A stretch of 6,372 bases of DNA from assembly GCA_003486795.1 (NCBI GenBank), contig DNFX01000128.1:1-6372 (forward strand), written 5' to 3'. Numbering within the stretch: the stretch's first letter is position 1; each line of letters starts with the position of its first letter. This stretch comes from Actinomycetota bacterium (GTDB lineage: Bacteria; Actinomycetota; Humimicrobiia; Humimicrobiales; Humimicrobiaceae). The notes under the pieces are model-generated. The model ran no database searches. It saw only the letters and a list, made by a program, of their open reading frames with translations, and was not told the DNA's origin. Made by a program: the position numbers and the translations under genes. Positions 4,849-6,372 of this stretch are shown here, piece after piece.

Positions 4849-6372
4849 TTTTATTCTCCTTAATCTTGAATTTGTCTTCTAAATAGTCATAAACTTCATT
4901 ATTTTCAGATTTCTCTTCAACAAATTTTTCAAATTCTTCTTTTCTTTTATCAATTTTTTCCTCTGTATTTTTTTCTGGTTCCGGTCCTTTTTCTGATTGA
5001 TTATAATTTTCAGATTTGTCTCTGATTTCAGAATAAGGACTTACATCAGGATGTTCATTTCGCAAATCCAATAAATCTTTTCCCTGGTTTTCAAGAAAAA
5101 ATTCTATCTGGAAGCTCCCGCCAAGGACAGAGTTCAAAGTATTTCTAATAAATTCGATATTCTCAGAACTGTTCAGCCTGTCTTTATGCCAGTTATAATT
5201 AACAGGAAGATAAAACATTATTTTACCTGAATCTGAATTATATTTTTTTACTTCTGACAAAAGAGAATTTAGAGAAATGCTTTTATTCTTCACAATATTT
5301 AATACCTGATCCCACTGCATTCTGGTAATTTTAACCGAACCGGATGAACTGGAAACCTGTTTCTGGCTGAAAGACTCTTTTAAAGAGGATTTTTCATTCT
5401 GAAGAATTTTTAAATTTTCATTTTCTTTCTGAACTGTATTGTCAGTTTTTGTTTCATCTTTTTTTATAGGCTGGGAACCGGAATTTGCTGCAATTTTTAA
5501 AACATCTTTAAAGCTGTTTCTGAAGTTATCAAATCTTTCATTAAGTTCTATTACTGAATTTTCCAGTCTTCTGATTGTAGCATTATCTATTTCCGGATGA
5601 TTATTAGCTTCCTGTATATTTTCTATCTTTGTCTCTTTTGCAAAAGCTTTGATATTTAAAGCCTTTATTATTCCCGATTTAAATAATATCCATACAGGCT
5701 GACCAGATTTTATTTTATTAAGCAAATCCATAAAAATCATTATAAATTCATTTAGCTGCCAGTTCGATATAAGACGGCTTTGATCCAGATATTTTTCCTT
5801 GTATTCCTCTCCTGAATTCACATAATCAAATCCTTCCGGATTATTTTTCACAAAATAAAGATTCTGGAGATGTTCGATAAATTTTTCTACGAAAACTTCA
5901 AGGTTCTGGTGAAGCTTTTCAAGCCTGCTGATAAAAAATACTGCTTCCTCAGAATTTGATTCGATTAAAATGCTGGCTAGTTCAAAAAGTATCTCCAGAT
6001 CTACGGCACCAAGAAGGCTTACGACATCTTCCACCTGAACCTTGTCATCATCAAGTGAAGCAATCTTTTCTAAAATAACATTTGCATCCCTCTGGCTTCC
6101 CTCAGAATATTTGGAAATAAGATTGAGCGCAGTATCGCTTACCTCAATATTTTCTGATTTTGATATTATCTTAAGTCTTTTCTTGATATCATCAGCATTT
6201 ATCGGTTTGAAATCAAATCTCTGGCATCTTGAAAGTATGGTAGGTATTACTTTCTGGGGTTCAGTTGTAGCCAGGATGAAAATAACATTTTCAGGTGGTT
6301 CTTCAAGTATTTTTAAAAGTGCATGAAATGCCGCCTTGGTAGTGCCACCACCGATGTTGTGTATTTCATCGT
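4838..6372 (-). CDS. dnaX: DNA polymerase III clamp-loader subunit tau/gamma, 5' end missing
   Basis: DnaX is the ATPase core of the clamp loader that places the beta sliding clamp on DNA. The gene runs off the right edge: the frame is open from 6370 with no ATG upstream, and 510 residues are visible, starting at Walker B (DEIH). By comparison with E. coli about 125 residues, including Walker A, are missing. Visible features are LKILEEPPENV, sensor 1 (ILATTEPQK, 32-40), the SRC arginine finger (47-49), sensor 2 (EGSQRDA, 90-96), domain III to about 265, a coiled-coil-like segment (RRLENSVIELNERFDNF), a Lys/Glu/Ser-rich linker, a C-terminal domain (about 346-430, centred on MQWDQVL) and a charged tail. 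A GTG at 6034 (Val113) lies inside the conserved fold and is not the start. Odd points are a four-residue Gly-rich insertion after Walker B and an A7 slippery tract at the domain III/linker boundary. It heads the ybaB-recR operon. Confidence 0.97.
   Translation of the reverse strand, partial: DEIHNIGGGTTKAAFHALLKILEEPPENVIFILATTEPQKVIPTILSRCQRFDFKPINADDIKKRLKIISKSENIEVSDTALNLISKYSEGSQRDANVILEKIASLDDDKVQVEDVVSLLGAVDLEILFELASILIESNSEEAVFFISRLEKLHQNLEVFVEKFIEHLQNLYFVKNNPEGFDYVNSGEEYKEKYLDQSRLISNWQLNEFIMIFMDLLNKIKSGQPVWILFKSGIIKALNIKAFAKETKIENIQEANNHPEIDNATIRRLENSVIELNERFDNFRNSFKDVLKIAANSGSQPIKKDETKTDNTVQKENENLKILQNEKSSLKESFSQKQVSSSSGSVKITRMQWDQVLNIVKNKSISLNSLLSEVKKYNSDSGKIMFYLPVNYNWHKDRLNSSENIEFIRNTLNSVLGGSFQIEFFLENQGKDLLDLRNEHPDVSPYSEIRDKSENYNQSEKGPEPEKNTEEKIDKRKEEFEKFVEEKSENNEVYDYLEDKFKIKENKNGS
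4856..4860 (-). promoter_or_regulatory. Ribosome binding site of ybaB inside the dnaX 3' end
   Basis: Read on the minus strand, AGGAG lies 7 bases before the ybaB ATG at 4848, within the last codons of dnaX (AAG GAG AAT). It is the best ribosome binding site in the operon and fixes the ybaB start. Ribosomes finishing dnaX at 4838 pass over it, which favours coupled translation. Confidence 0.85.
5459..5465 (-). promoter_or_regulatory. Candidate programmed slippage site in dnaX (A AAA AAA)
   Basis: On the coding strand the codons read CCT ATA AAA AAA GAT GAA, so the seven A's sit in the X XXY YYZ phase used for -1 frameshifting. After a -1 shift the next codons are AGA and TGA (stop at 5456-5454), giving a product that ends Pro-Ile-Lys-Lys-Arg. 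In E. coli dnaX the site A AAA AAG likewise adds one codon before TGA to make gamma. The position, just after domain III and its coiled-coil segment, would give a clamp-loading core without the linker and C-terminal domain. Only a weak 5-bp hairpin (5432-5447) lies downstream, and no Shine-Dalgarno-like stimulator is seen upstream. RNA polymerase slippage on A7 is an alternative. Confidence 0.45.

Noticed and set aside
4968..4974. Third A7 tract on the dnaX coding strand
   Set aside because: Its codon phase is GAA AAA AAT, not X XXY YYZ, and it lies in the last 50 residues, so it is not a credible frameshift site by the canonical rule.
4838..6034. A 398-residue gene starting at GTG 6034
   Set aside because: The GTG codes for Val inside a continuous DnaX reading frame. 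Translation upstream to the window edge gives Walker B, sensor 1, the SRC motif and sensor 2, so the gene is dnaX running off the edge.

Overview
The window reads as chromosomal DNA from a low-GC, strictly anaerobic or fermentative bacterium. Two things point that way: a full-length single-chain pyruvate:ferredoxin oxidoreductase (PFOR), and AT-rich codon choice with many AGA, ATA and AAA codons. The phylum cannot be settled from this sequence alone. There is no sign of a mobile element, CRISPR array, rRNA or tRNA.

Layout. Positions 1-274 are an AT-rich upstream region. It holds the probable tail of an unidentified plus-strand gene ending at 66, an AT-rich hairpin at 66-90, a doubtful 51-residue open frame (82-237), a weak promoter candidate with an internal 12-bp palindrome, and a clear ribosome binding site. 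Positions 275-3796 (+) encode PFOR (nifJ/por type, 1173 aa) with all catalytic and cluster-ligand motifs present. A strong bidirectional terminator hairpin (3863-3900) separates it from a convergent minus-strand operon. Read from the right edge leftward, that operon is dnaX (5' end cut off by the window; 510 residues visible), ybaB/ebfC (overlapping dnaX by 11 bp) and recR (7 bp after ybaB).

How the genes work together. PFOR is a central-metabolism enzyme that converts pyruvate and CoA to acetyl-CoA, CO2 and reduced ferredoxin or flavodoxin, and it appears to be its own transcription unit. The dnaX-ybaB-recR set is a widely conserved bacterial cluster joining the replicative clamp loader (tau/gamma), a small nucleoid-associated DNA-binding protein, and the RecFOR recombination mediator RecR. 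Tight spacing and overlap suggest co-transcription and translational coupling.

The most interesting signal is in dnaX. An A7 tract lies in the canonical -1 slippery phase (A AAA AAA) at the junction of domain III and the linker, and a -1 shift gives one codon (AGA) and then TGA. The same arrangement produces the short gamma form in E. coli, and the predicted short product would be about the size of E. coli gamma. A second A7 in the same phase further downstream, also followed by a quick stop, shows that AT-richness alone can produce such patterns. DnaX also carries a four-residue Gly-rich insertion just after Walker B. I found no evidence for a wholly new multi-gene system; most of the window is conserved housekeeping sequence.
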